Below are positions 1-5,196 of a stretch of 12,418 bases of DNA, one piece after another. The translations under genes and the position numbers were made by a program. The stretch lies in contig BDTL01000102.1 of the NCBI GenBank assembly GCA_002898115.1, positions 1 through 12,418 of the forward strand, in the 5' to 3' direction. Within the stretch, counting starts at the first letter, position 1. Every line of letters begins with the position of its first letter. The notes under the pieces are model-generated. The model saw nothing but the letters and a program-made list of their open reading frames with translations. It searched no databases and was not told where the DNA came from. The DNA comes from a bacterium BMS3Bbin02 (GTDB taxonomy: Bacteria; Actinomycetota; Acidimicrobiia; Spongiisociales; UBA5794).

Positions 1-879
1 GACGGCACCAGGACGTACGGCAACGCGGTGGGGATCGTTGTCGACGGTATGGGTTCGCCGGTTATTCGCGACAACGACATTCGCAACTCCGGTACCGACG
101 GTATTCGGCTGGCCGACGCCGCAACCTTCGGCGCCGGGTCCACAGCGAACTGTCTCATCGGTAACGGCTCCGGCGTGACAAACACCACGGGCGCTGCGGT
201 CACCTTCGTCAATAACTGGTGGGGAGTGAGCAGCGGGCCGTCCGGACAAGGTTCCGGCGCGGGTGACAGCGTCGGTATCGACATTGACTACACCCCATGG
301 CTCAACGTCGCACCCACCGGTTGCGAAGCGGGCCCCACCTTCGGCGACGTTCCGGTCACCGACACGTTTTACGACGACATCGAGTGGTTGGCCGCTCAAG
401 GGATCACCCGGGGCTGCAACCCACCGGACAACAGTCTGTTCTGTCCGAATGATTCGGTTACCCGCGCTCAGATGGCGGCGTTCTTGCGCCGGGCTCTCGA
501 AGGCGCCCTGGTTGTCGAGGAGGCGGTGACGTTCACGGACATCGGCGGTTCCGTGTTCGGGTTGGACATAGAGTGGCTTGGCTCGGTCGGTGTCACAAAG
601 GGATGCAACCCTCCGGTGAACGATCGGTTCTGTCCGGACGACGTCGTGACGCGAGGTCAGATGGCGGCGTTCCTGGTGAGAGCATTCAGCTACACGGCAG
701 GTTCCGGATCGAACGCGTTTGGCGATGACGACGGGTCGATCTTTGAATCAGACATCGAGCGGCTCGCACAAGCAGGAGTCACTCTGGGATGTAACCCACC
801 GACCAACGACTTGTTTTGTCCGGATGATCCGGTGACGCGAGGTCAGATGGCGGCGTTCCTGCGCCGGGCTCTGGGTTAG
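1..879 (+). CDS. Secreted beta-helix protein with three C-terminal SLH-like repeats (5' partial)
   Basis: The reading frame is open from the first base, so the true start and any signal peptide lie left of the window; the GTG at 28 is an internal codon. The first ~100 residues look like the end of a right-handed parallel beta-helix (short G/N/D-rich rungs such as GSPVIRDNDIRNSG), closed by a cap with NNWWG, GPSG, GAGD and YTPWL that is typical of NosD/pectate-lyase-like helices. Three repeats follow, starting near nt 340, 532 and 718 (64 and 62 residues apart). Each has an F-x-D start, an (E)WL/ERLA helix, G(I/V)T-x-GCNPP, FCP, and VTR-x-QMAAFL-x-RA. These resemble S-layer homology modules, known elsewhere for anchoring to cell-wall polymers, but carry two cysteines each that could form a disulphide. 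Probable role: a cell-surface or cell-wall-bound protein; the ligand cannot be told. It ends with TAG at 877-879, followed by a hairpin. Confidence 0.85.
   Translation, partial: DGTRTYGNAVGIVVDGMGSPVIRDNDIRNSGTDGIRLADAATFGAGSTANCLIGNGSGVTNTTGAAVTFVNNWWGVSSGPSGQGSGAGDSVGIDIDYTPWLNVAPTGCEAGPTFGDVPVTDTFYDDIEWLAAQGITRGCNPPDNSLFCPNDSVTRAQMAAFLRRALEGALVVEEAVTFTDIGGSVFGLDIEWLGSVGVTKGCNPPVNDRFCPDDVVTRGQMAAFLVRAFSYTAGSGSNAFGDDDGSIFESDIERLAQAGVTLGCNPPTNDLFCPDDPVTRGQMAAFLRRALG
646..675 (+). repeat. 30-nt direct repeat, copy 1 (inside SLH-like repeat 2)
   Basis: This 30-nt stretch is identical to 832-861, 186 bp downstream in the same frame. It encodes VTRGQMAAFL, the most conserved part of the SLH-like module. 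Repeat 1 of the same gene (around 457-486) has the same peptide with several silent and one coding difference (VTRAQMAAFL), so repeats 2 and 3 appear to be the more recently duplicated or gene-converted pair. Confidence 0.85.
832..861 (+). repeat. 30-nt direct repeat, copy 2 (inside SLH-like repeat 3)
   Basis: Second identical copy of the 646-675 sequence, encoding VTRGQMAAFL near the end of the third SLH-like module. Nucleotide identity including third codon positions is stronger than protein constraint alone would require. Confidence 0.85.
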
Positions 880-930
880 GCGAGGGACGGCAACGCCCGC
901 CGGCCAGTGATCGGCTTGTCTGTGGCGTCG

Positions 931-961
931 TGAGAGGCCCCTGCGGTGCAGGAGCCTCTCA
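931..961. terminator. Hairpin between convergent genes, probable bidirectional terminator
   Basis: An 8-bp stem TGAGAGGC (931-938) with GCCTCTCA (954-961) is followed, after one C/A mismatch, by a 5-bp inner stem CCTGC (940-944) with GCAGG (948-952) and a 3-nt loop. It lies 51 bp after the stop of the beta-helix gene and 27 bp beyond the stop of the minus-strand gene at 989. Neither side has a run of T, so it would be a U-less hairpin terminator of the kind common in GC-rich actinobacteria, serving both converging transcripts. The structure is read directly from the sequence; the function is inferred. Confidence 0.7.
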
Positions 962-988
962 GGCGGTCCGAGGCGCCGTTCGGGATTG

Positions 989-1693
989 TCAGACCGTCGC
1001 TCTTGGTGTGGCTGGATCATTCTCAACGAGCCGATGGGCGAGGCTGTCGAACGTATCCGACTTCGCCACCCACATCAGGCCACCGCCGGTGAACCCGAAC
1101 ACGAGGCCCAACCCGGCGAGAATGCCGACCAGGCCGAGGCCCATTTGCAGCACCGAGTGGGTTACCACCCCGACGCCGAGCTCACCAAACAACCCGTGGA
1201 CGGTTCCGCTCCACGCCTGACTGCGAGCAGGGCCTTCGATGGGATTCTTCCGGTCGAAGTCAGTCCAGTAGCGGCCCGCAACATCGAACTCGTAGGTGCC
1301 AGCGGCGTATGTCTCCCCGTTGTATTCCACGGGCTCGGCCAGTGTCACAGTCTGGGTGCCGTTCAACACGTGGTAGCCGATCGTCGCCATCTGGAACATG
1401 TACTCGCTCGCCGTATTGACCAGTGGATCATTCGGATCGAGGTCCGCCATCTTGACCGGATAGTTCCAGTCATCGGTGAGAAGCGCCATGATGGCGTCTG
1501 CACCCTCGGTCGTGCCGCGATCGATGAGTTGGCCATCGTCGTTGTAACTCAGTGTGACGTTTTGCGCGTCACTGAACGCCTGCAGCGAGTCGTACCCAGC
1601 CTGAATTCGCGTATAGGCGATACCGCTTGCAACGAAGAACCCAAGGCCGACCGCGAGCAGCGCGATCCCTAGTAGTCGGAGTCTTCGCATCAT
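989..1693 (-). CDS. Uncharacterised two-TM membrane protein with an extracytoplasmic domain
   Basis: This 234-residue protein has a basic N-terminus (MMRRLR), a hydrophobic segment at ~7-27, a polar ~150-residue domain (30-180), a second hydrophobic segment at ~183-209 and a short polar tail. The domain between the membrane segments would face outside and is rich in aromatic and acidic residues (DDWNYPV, EYMFQM, YHVLNGTQ, EYNGETYAAGTYEFDVAGRYWTDFD). I recall similar unnamed actinobacterial proteins but no characterised family; no enzyme motif is visible. The start at 1693 is chosen because AAGGAGA (1701-1707, minus strand) sits 7 nt upstream; the second ATG at 1690 is possible. It is monocistronic, divergent from xerC, and has a perfect Rex-type operator 21 bp before the start, which suggests induction when the NADH/NAD+ ratio rises. 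It could be a stress-response envelope protein; the function is unknown. Confidence 0.8.
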   Translation of the reverse strand: MMRRLRLLGIALLAVGLGFFVASGIAYTRIQAGYDSLQAFSDAQNVTLSYNDDGQLIDRGTTEGADAIMALLTDDWNYPVKMADLDPNDPLVNTASEYMFQMATIGYHVLNGTQTVTLAEPVEYNGETYAAGTYEFDVAGRYWTDFDRKNPIEGPARSQAWSGTVHGLFGELGVGVVTHSVLQMGLGLVGILAGLGLVFGFTGGGLMWVAKSDTFDSLAHRLVENDPATPRATV

Positions 1694-1714
1694 CAGGATC
1701 TCTCCTTACTCTTG

Positions 1715-1734
1715 CTTGTGAAATGTTTCACAAG
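1715..1734 (-). promoter_or_regulatory. Perfect palindrome matching a Rex operator
   Basis: The sequence is CTTGTGAAATGTTTCACAAG: two perfect 9-nt arms around a central TG. The inner 18 bp fits TTGTGAA-N4-TTCACAA, the consensus for the NADH-sensing repressor Rex. It lies between a possible -10 (1738-1743) and the ribosome binding site of the minus-strand membrane-protein gene, where a bound repressor would cover the transcription start. It is over 230 bp from xerC, so control of the membrane-protein gene is more likely. The rex gene itself is not in this window. A different regulator with a TGTGA-type half site (CRP/FNR-like) is less likely because the TTGTGAA...TTCACAA spacing fits Rex. Confidence 0.7.
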
Positions 1735-1737
1735 CTC

Positions 1738-1743
1738 TCTATA
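1738..1743 (-). promoter_or_regulatory. Possible -10 box (TATAGA) for the minus-strand membrane-protein gene
   Basis: TATAGA on the minus strand fits the TANNNA/T type -10 and would place the transcription start inside the adjacent palindrome, about 40 nt before the ATG. No convincing -35 is seen 16-18 nt further upstream, so recognition may depend on the -10 alone or on an activator. Confidence 0.35.
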
Positions 1744-1927
1744 CATCGTCCTCCTCCCCCTCAGGGTTCGTTAGGGCCATTGGTCACACCCCGCGCATGG
1801 TTCGAACCTCGTGTGTTTTGGGTGCGGCGCCCGGACCGATGACGGCGTGAGATTCTGCGGTCGGACAGGCCCGTTCGGCCTCGCCGTTGGACTCTCGAAA
1901 GCATGCGAACTGAGACACCCACTAACG

Positions 1928-1953
1928 TCGGTCCGCCCAACATTGGGGACCGA
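1928..1953 (+). promoter_or_regulatory. Inverted repeat upstream of xerC, role unknown
   Basis: TCGGTCC (1928-1934) pairs with GGACCGA (1947-1953) across 12 nt, and CCA/TGG inside can extend the stem. It ends 14 bp before the first possible xerC start. It could be an operator, a leader hairpin limiting xerC translation, or chance. The rest of the divergent gap (1744-1927) shows no clear promoter, RNA gene or other repeat, apart from a 5-bp hairpin AGGCC/GGCCT near 1867-1881. Confidence 0.25.
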
Positions 1954-1967
1954 TCGTTGAGTTAACG

Positions 1968-2885
1968 GTGCGTTTCGACCACCATGAAGTGGTGACTACG
2001 ACTGAAACATCGACTTTCGCGGTACGAGAACGAAGTGCGTATCTGGCCAAGCTCGCCAACCAGCGTCTGCTCTCCGAGCACACGGTGGCGGCGTATCGCC
2101 GCGACCTCAGCCAGTTCGCAGAATTCTGTGTTGATGTTGCGGTGGCGGACCTGACAGACGTTGATCGAGTTGTGATGCGCCGATACGTACAACGCCTGGC
2201 GAAGAGTGGTGCGGCGCGCTCAACGCTCCAACGCAAAGTGAGCGCGGTGCGAGGGTTCTTCGCCGACCTGGTTGAACAGGACTTGGTGGCCGTGGATCCG
2301 ACGGTTGGGCTCCGTTCGATGAAGAAGCCCGCCCGTCTCCCCAAACATCTCGCCGCGGCGCCGCTCGGGACTTTCCTGGACCAGCTCTCCGGTACCGACC
2401 CTGTGACACTGCGTGACAGAGCGATTCTTGAGGTTCTCTACGCAACCGGCTTACGTGTATCCGAGCTCGCGAGTCTGACCGTCGGTGATGTGGAGCCTAC
2501 CCAGCGGTTCCTGCGCGTTGTGGGAAAAGGCGACAAGGAACGTGCGGTGCCGCTTGGCGGGGCGGCCGCGACTGCCGTCGCGAAATACCTGAAAGGCGGA
2601 CGTTGCGCGCTGGCCGGGAGCGCCGTGAACAACGAGCTTTGGGTCGGAGTGCGAGGCGGGGTACTAGACACACGCGGAATTCGGCGTATTGTTCATCAGC
2701 GACTGGGAACTTTTCCACACGCACTGCGGCACTCTTTCGCGACTCACCTCCTTGAGGGTGGCGCAGATCTGCGGGCGGTGCAGGAACTGCTCGGTCACGT
2801 TGAACTAGCCACTACCGAGATTTACACTGCCGTAACTCGAACACATCTCAGAAATACTTATGAGCGATCCCATCCGCGTGCCTGA
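1968..2885 (+). CDS. xerC: Tyrosine recombinase XerC
   Basis: Site-specific recombinase that, with XerD, resolves chromosome dimers at dif during division. The 305-residue frame has the N-terminal core-binding domain at ~20-120 (SEHTVAAYRRDL) and the catalytic domain at ~130-300 with the whole active site: R163 (ATGLRVSEL), K187 (VGKGDK), H251 and R254 (HALRHSFATHLL), H277 (LLGHVEL) and nucleophile Y286 (TEIYT). Length and the lack of integrase-like extra domains favour XerC/D over a phage integrase, as does its place next to whiG and rpsB, where actinobacterial xerC is found. The start is uncertain: GTG at 1968 is the first possible, but GTG at 1989 or 1992 gives 297-298 residues, close to the usual length. 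None has a good ribosome binding site, so expression is probably low. Its 3' end overlaps the sigma-factor gene by 26 bp. Confidence 0.92.
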   Translation: MRFDHHEVVTTTETSTFAVRERSAYLAKLANQRLLSEHTVAAYRRDLSQFAEFCVDVAVADLTDVDRVVMRRYVQRLAKSGAARSTLQRKVSAVRGFFADLVEQDLVAVDPTVGLRSMKKPARLPKHLAAAPLGTFLDQLSGTDPVTLRDRAILEVLYATGLRVSELASLTVGDVEPTQRFLRVVGKGDKERAVPLGGAAATAVAKYLKGGRCALAGSAVNNELWVGVRGGVLDTRGIRRIVHQRLGTFPHALRHSFATHLLEGGADLRAVQELLGHVELATTEIYTAVTRTHLRNTYERSHPRA

Positions 2886-3654
2886 CCCAGCCGAGCACGA
2901 ACTACAAGAGCTTTGGAAAAAGTTCAAGACCGAAGGTGACAGTAGGTCACGCGAGGGTTTGATTCTGCACTATTCGCCGTTGGTGAAGTTTGTTGCCGGC
3001 CGCCTCGGCGCCGGTTTGCCCCGAAACGTTGATGCCCAGGATCTCATTAGTTACGGCACCTTCGGACTCATCGATGCTATTGATAAGTTTGATCTGGATC
3101 TCGGCTACAAGTTCCAGACGTACGCCGTTAAACGCATCAAGGGTGCGATCCTTGACGAGCTGCGTGCTCTTGACTGGGTACCGAGATCGGTTCGATCTCG
3201 GGCCCGCGAGATCCAGCGATCGATGGCGGAGATGGAGCATACGCTGCAGCGTTCGCCCACCGACGAAGAACTCGCGTCCCACATGGACATGCCGCTGAAG
3301 CAACTTCAGGATCACTTGGGGGAGCTTTCAACACTCGGTTTCATCGCGCTCGATGATCTGCTTAACCCGGGCGAGCGCGATAGTTCGGCGGTCGGCGATT
3401 TGCTTGCCGACCCGAAGGCGCTCGACCCAAGCGGTTCGTTTGAGAAGGAGGAGTCTCGTTTCGCGCTTGCTGACTCGATCAACCGCCTGCCTGAACGCGA
3501 ACGCCTCGTTGTCACCCTGTATTACTACGAGGGCCTCACACTCGCCGAGATTGGTCGAGTGCTTACTGTTACGGAATCACGGGTTTGCCAGATCCACACA
3601 AAAGCGGTGATGAGTCTGCGTAACCGTTTGATGGAGCCGCCGTACCAACGTTGA
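2860..3654 (+). CDS. RNA polymerase sigma factor, WhiG/FliA (sigma-28) type
   Basis: This 264-residue alternative sigma factor has region 2 at ~36-110 (LILHYSPLVKFVAGRL, DLISYGTFGLIDAIDKFD, YKFQTYAVKRIKGAILDELR, DWVPRSVR), region 3 at ~111-165 and region 4 at ~205-255 with the -35-binding helix-turn-helix (LTLAEIGRVLTVTESRVCQIH, ~226-246). The DWVPRSVR stretch and the absence of region 1.1 put it in the FliA/WhiG group. Known members drive flagellar genes (FliA) or aerial-hypha sporulation (WhiG); WhiG in Streptomyces is held by the c-di-GMP-dependent anti-sigma RsiG. No flagellar, sporulation or anti-sigma gene is in the window, so its target here is open. ATG 2860 is the first in-frame start and lies inside xerC; it has no clear ribosome binding site, suggesting translational coupling to xerC. 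Confidence 0.9.
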   Translation: MSDPIRVPDPAEHELQELWKKFKTEGDSRSREGLILHYSPLVKFVAGRLGAGLPRNVDAQDLISYGTFGLIDAIDKFDLDLGYKFQTYAVKRIKGAILDELRALDWVPRSVRSRAREIQRSMAEMEHTLQRSPTDEELASHMDMPLKQLQDHLGELSTLGFIALDDLLNPGERDSSAVGDLLADPKALDPSGSFEKEESRFALADSINRLPERERLVVTLYYYEGLTLAEIGRVLTVTESRVCQIHTKAVMSLRNRLMEPPYQR

Positions 3655-3685
3655 GTTCGGTTTCCCGAAACGAGTCTGCCTGGAG

Positions 3686-3691
3686 TACACT
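3686..3691 (+). promoter_or_regulatory. Possible -10 box (TACACT) for rpsB
   Basis: TACACT fits TANNNT and sits at the centre of a short inverted repeat (GGAGT 3682-3686, ACTCC 3689-3693). It is 113 bp before the rpsB ATG, leaving a leader that contains the large hairpin at 3721-3758. No TTGACA-like -35 is seen at the right distance. A ribosomal-protein operon would be expected to have its own strong promoter in this gap, which is the main support. Confidence 0.4.
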
Positions 3692-3719
3692 CCACTCCCA
3701 ATAAGCAGGTTCGCTGCAA

Positions 3720-3773
3720 TCTCCAGTGGTCGATGCGCGTGTGTTGCGCGTCGTGGAGGCTTAAAGGGCGCAC
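3720..3773 (+). promoter_or_regulatory. Structured rpsB mRNA leader: bulged hairpin with possible pseudoknot
   Basis: CTCCA (3721-3725) pairs with TGGAG (3754-3758); after a one-sided 5-nt bulge GTGGT (3726-3730), CGATGCGC (3731-3738) pairs with GCGCGTCG (3746-3753) around a 7-nt loop GTGTGTT. That is 13 pairs including one G-U. The loop GTGTG (3739-3743) can also pair with CGCAC (3769-3773) just downstream, giving an H-type pseudoknot. It lies 46 bp before the rpsB start. In gammaproteobacteria the rpsB leader binds S2 and represses rpsB-tsf; the position and the bulged stem suggest a similar feedback element here, but this is inference and I know of no matching actinobacterial family. A terminator is unlikely, since no T run follows. 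Confidence 0.45.
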
Positions 3774-3792
3774 CGATGTACGAACCAAAAAC

Positions 3793-3798
3793 AAGGAG
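3793..3798 (+). promoter_or_regulatory. rpsB: Ribosome binding site of rpsB
   Basis: AAGGAG with 6 nt to the ATG at 3805 is the best Shine-Dalgarno sequence on this strand. It decides the rpsB start against the in-frame ATG at 3733, which has no such site and lies inside the leader hairpin stem. Confidence 0.85.
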
Positions 3799-3804
3799 AA
3801 AGCA

Positions 3805-4575
3805 ATGCCTGCAGTAACTATGCGGCAACTGCTCGAAGCAGGTGTGCACTTCGGTCACCAGACACGACGCTGGGACCCGAAGATGCGCCCATTCATCTTC
3901 GGCGAGCGCAACGGTATCCATATCCTCGATCTTCGGCAGACGATCACAGCGGTCGAGCTGGCCGCGAAGGTGGTCCGTGAGGCCACCGCAAAGGGCGGAA
4001 CCGTGCTCTTTGTGGGAACGAAGAAACAAGCCCAGGCTGCCATCCAAGAGAACGCACTTCGTGCCGGGATGCCCTACATCAACCACCGTTGGCTTGGTGG
4101 CATGCTCACCAACTTCCAGACGATCCACAAGCGTATTCGCTACATGCTTGAGCTTGAGGCGATGGAAAACTCCGGTGAGTTGGAGGCGATGACGAAGAAG
4201 GAGCGCCTCAAGCTCCATCGCGAACTGGTCAAACTCCAGGCTGTGCTCGGCGGTGTACGCAAGCTCAACGAGCCTCCCAACGTCGTGTTCATCATCGACG
4301 TGAATGAGGAGCATATTGCAGTGACCGAAGCGGCGCGCATCGGGGCTGAGGTCATCGCGGTCGTCGATACGAACTGTGATCCTGACAACGTGGACATTGT
4401 GATCCCTGGAAATGACGATGCGATCCGTACTGCAGAACTCATGTCCGGTGTGCTCGCCGACGCGGCGCTCGCGGGACTCGAAGAGTTCCATGCCAAGGCA
4501 AGCAAAGGTGACGATGACAAAACCGCCGCCGACAGCGATGCCAAGGCCAAGGACAAGGCCAAGGACAAGGCGTAA
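3805..4575 (+). CDS. rpsB: 30S ribosomal protein S2
   Basis: Structural protein of the small subunit, needed for S1 binding in bacteria that have it and for initiation. The 256-residue product starts MPAVTMRQLLEAGVHFGHQT, the classical S2 N-terminus, and has WDPKMRPFIFGERNGIHI, FVGTKKQAQ, NHRWLGGMLTNF, the helical hairpin at ~115-150, PNVVFIIDVNEEHIAVTEA and AVVDTNCDP...IPGNDDAIR, all family signatures in the right order. After ~residue 230 comes a charged tail rich in K, D and A (ASKGDDDKTAADSDAKAKDK...), longer than in many S2 proteins and probably disordered. The stop is 2 bp before tsf, the usual rpsB-tsf pairing, so the two are surely co-translated at matched levels. Confidence 0.98.
   Translation: MPAVTMRQLLEAGVHFGHQTRRWDPKMRPFIFGERNGIHILDLRQTITAVELAAKVVREATAKGGTVLFVGTKKQAQAAIQENALRAGMPYINHRWLGGMLTNFQTIHKRIRYMLELEAMENSGELEAMTKKERLKLHRELVKLQAVLGGVRKLNEPPNVVFIIDVNEEHIAVTEAARIGAEVIAVVDTNCDPDNVDIVIPGNDDAIRTAELMSGVLADAALAGLEEFHAKASKGDDDKTAADSDAKAKDKAKDKA
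4549..4572 (+). repeat. Tandem 12-bp repeat in the rpsB 3' end
   Basis: AAGGACAAGGCC is followed at once by AAGGACAAGGCG (11 of 12 identical), with a partial unit (CCAAGGCC) before. It encodes the KDKA-KDKA end of S2 and its last unit carries AAGG (4567-4570), 7 nt before the tsf ATG, which probably serves as the tsf ribosome binding site. Slippage here would change S2 tail length without shifting the frame. Confidence 0.75.
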
Positions 4576-4577
4576 CG

Positions 4578-5192
4578 ATGGCAGTCACCGCAAAGGACGT
4601 ACAGGCCCTCCGTCAGGCGACCGGCGCCGGAATGATGGATGCTAAGCGCGCCCTCACGGAGACCGATGGCGACATGGACAAAGCCAAGGACCTTCTCCGC
4701 GAGAAGGGGCTTGCCGCCGCCGCGAAACGAACAGACCGGACGGCGACCGAAGGAACGATCGGTAGCTACATGCATGAGCAGGCCGGGCGGCCGGTCATCG
4801 GAGCGACTGTGGTGCTGTCATCCGAGACCGATTTCGTGGCAAAGAGTGATGAGTTCCAGATTGTCGCCGACGACCTGGCAATGCACATAGCCGCCTCAGC
4901 ACCGAAGTGGATCACCGTCGAGGATGTTCCTGAGGACGCCATTGCCAAAGAACGTGAACTCATTGCGGCCCAGGCGCGCAATGAGGGGAAGCCCGACGCG
5001 ATCATCGATGAGGTCGTCGAGGATCGCGTGAAGTCCTTTTACGCCGACTACGTGCTCACAGAACAGAAGTTCATTCGGTCGGACAAGTTTGATGGAACCG
5101 TTGGAGCACTCGTCACCGACCTCGCCGCTCGCATGGGTGAGAATATTTCAGTGACGGCGATGGCTCGTCTCGCTGTCGGCGAAGAGGTGTAA
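4578..5192 (+). CDS. tsf: Translation elongation factor Ts (short form)
   Basis: Guanine-nucleotide exchange factor for EF-Tu. The 204-residue protein has the N-terminal UBA-like domain at ~3-45 (VQALRQATGAGMMDAKRALTE), then the core with the EF-Tu-contacting TDFV motif at 84-87 in SSETDFVAKSDEF, where the usual residue before ETDFV is cysteine or asparagine-cysteine but serine is seen here. The C-terminal part (FIRSDKFDGTVGALVTDLAARMG) forms only one copy of the core subdomain, as in the ~196-residue Thermus EF-Ts, compared with ~270-283 residues in Mycobacterium and E. coli. No frameshift is seen, so it is a natural short form. Such forms are known to act as dimers in Thermus. It starts 2 bp after rpsB. 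Confidence 0.97.
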   Translation: MAVTAKDVQALRQATGAGMMDAKRALTETDGDMDKAKDLLREKGLAAAAKRTDRTATEGTIGSYMHEQAGRPVIGATVVLSSETDFVAKSDEFQIVADDLAMHIAASAPKWITVEDVPEDAIAKERELIAAQARNEGKPDAIIDEVVEDRVKSFYADYVLTEQKFIRSDKFDGTVGALVTDLAARMGENISVTAMARLAVGEEV

Positions 5193-5196
5193 CGCG

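Noticed and set aside
986..1672. 228-codon plus-strand open frame opposite the membrane-protein gene
   Set aside because: The minus-strand frame has two clean membrane segments, a strong Shine-Dalgarno and a promoter palindrome; the plus-strand translation looks random.
1799..1808. GGTTCGAACC, which looks like a tRNA T-arm
   Set aside because: On neither strand do the flanks form a 5-bp T stem around TTCGAAC, and no acceptor, D or anticodon stems are present. It is a plain 10-bp palindrome.
1968..2885. The tyrosine recombinase as a sign of an integrated mobile element
   Set aside because: No att repeats, tRNA or phage genes nearby, XerC-like length, and a location in the conserved xerC-whiG-rpsB neighbourhood.
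3656..3671. TTCGG/CCGAA hairpin after the sigma-factor gene as a terminator
   Set aside because: Only 5 bp with no T run, and it overlaps an alternative GTTTC/GAAAC pairing; too weak to call.
3733..3804. In-frame upstream extension of rpsB from ATG 3733
   Set aside because: No ribosome binding site, the start lies in the leader hairpin stem, and the extra 24 residues do not resemble S2. ATG 3805 has AAGGAG and the conserved N-terminus.
3577..4491. 304-codon open frame on the minus strand opposite rpsB and the sigma gene end
   Set aside because: Frame shadow of strongly conserved rpsB; no membrane, domain or family signal and no ribosome binding site.
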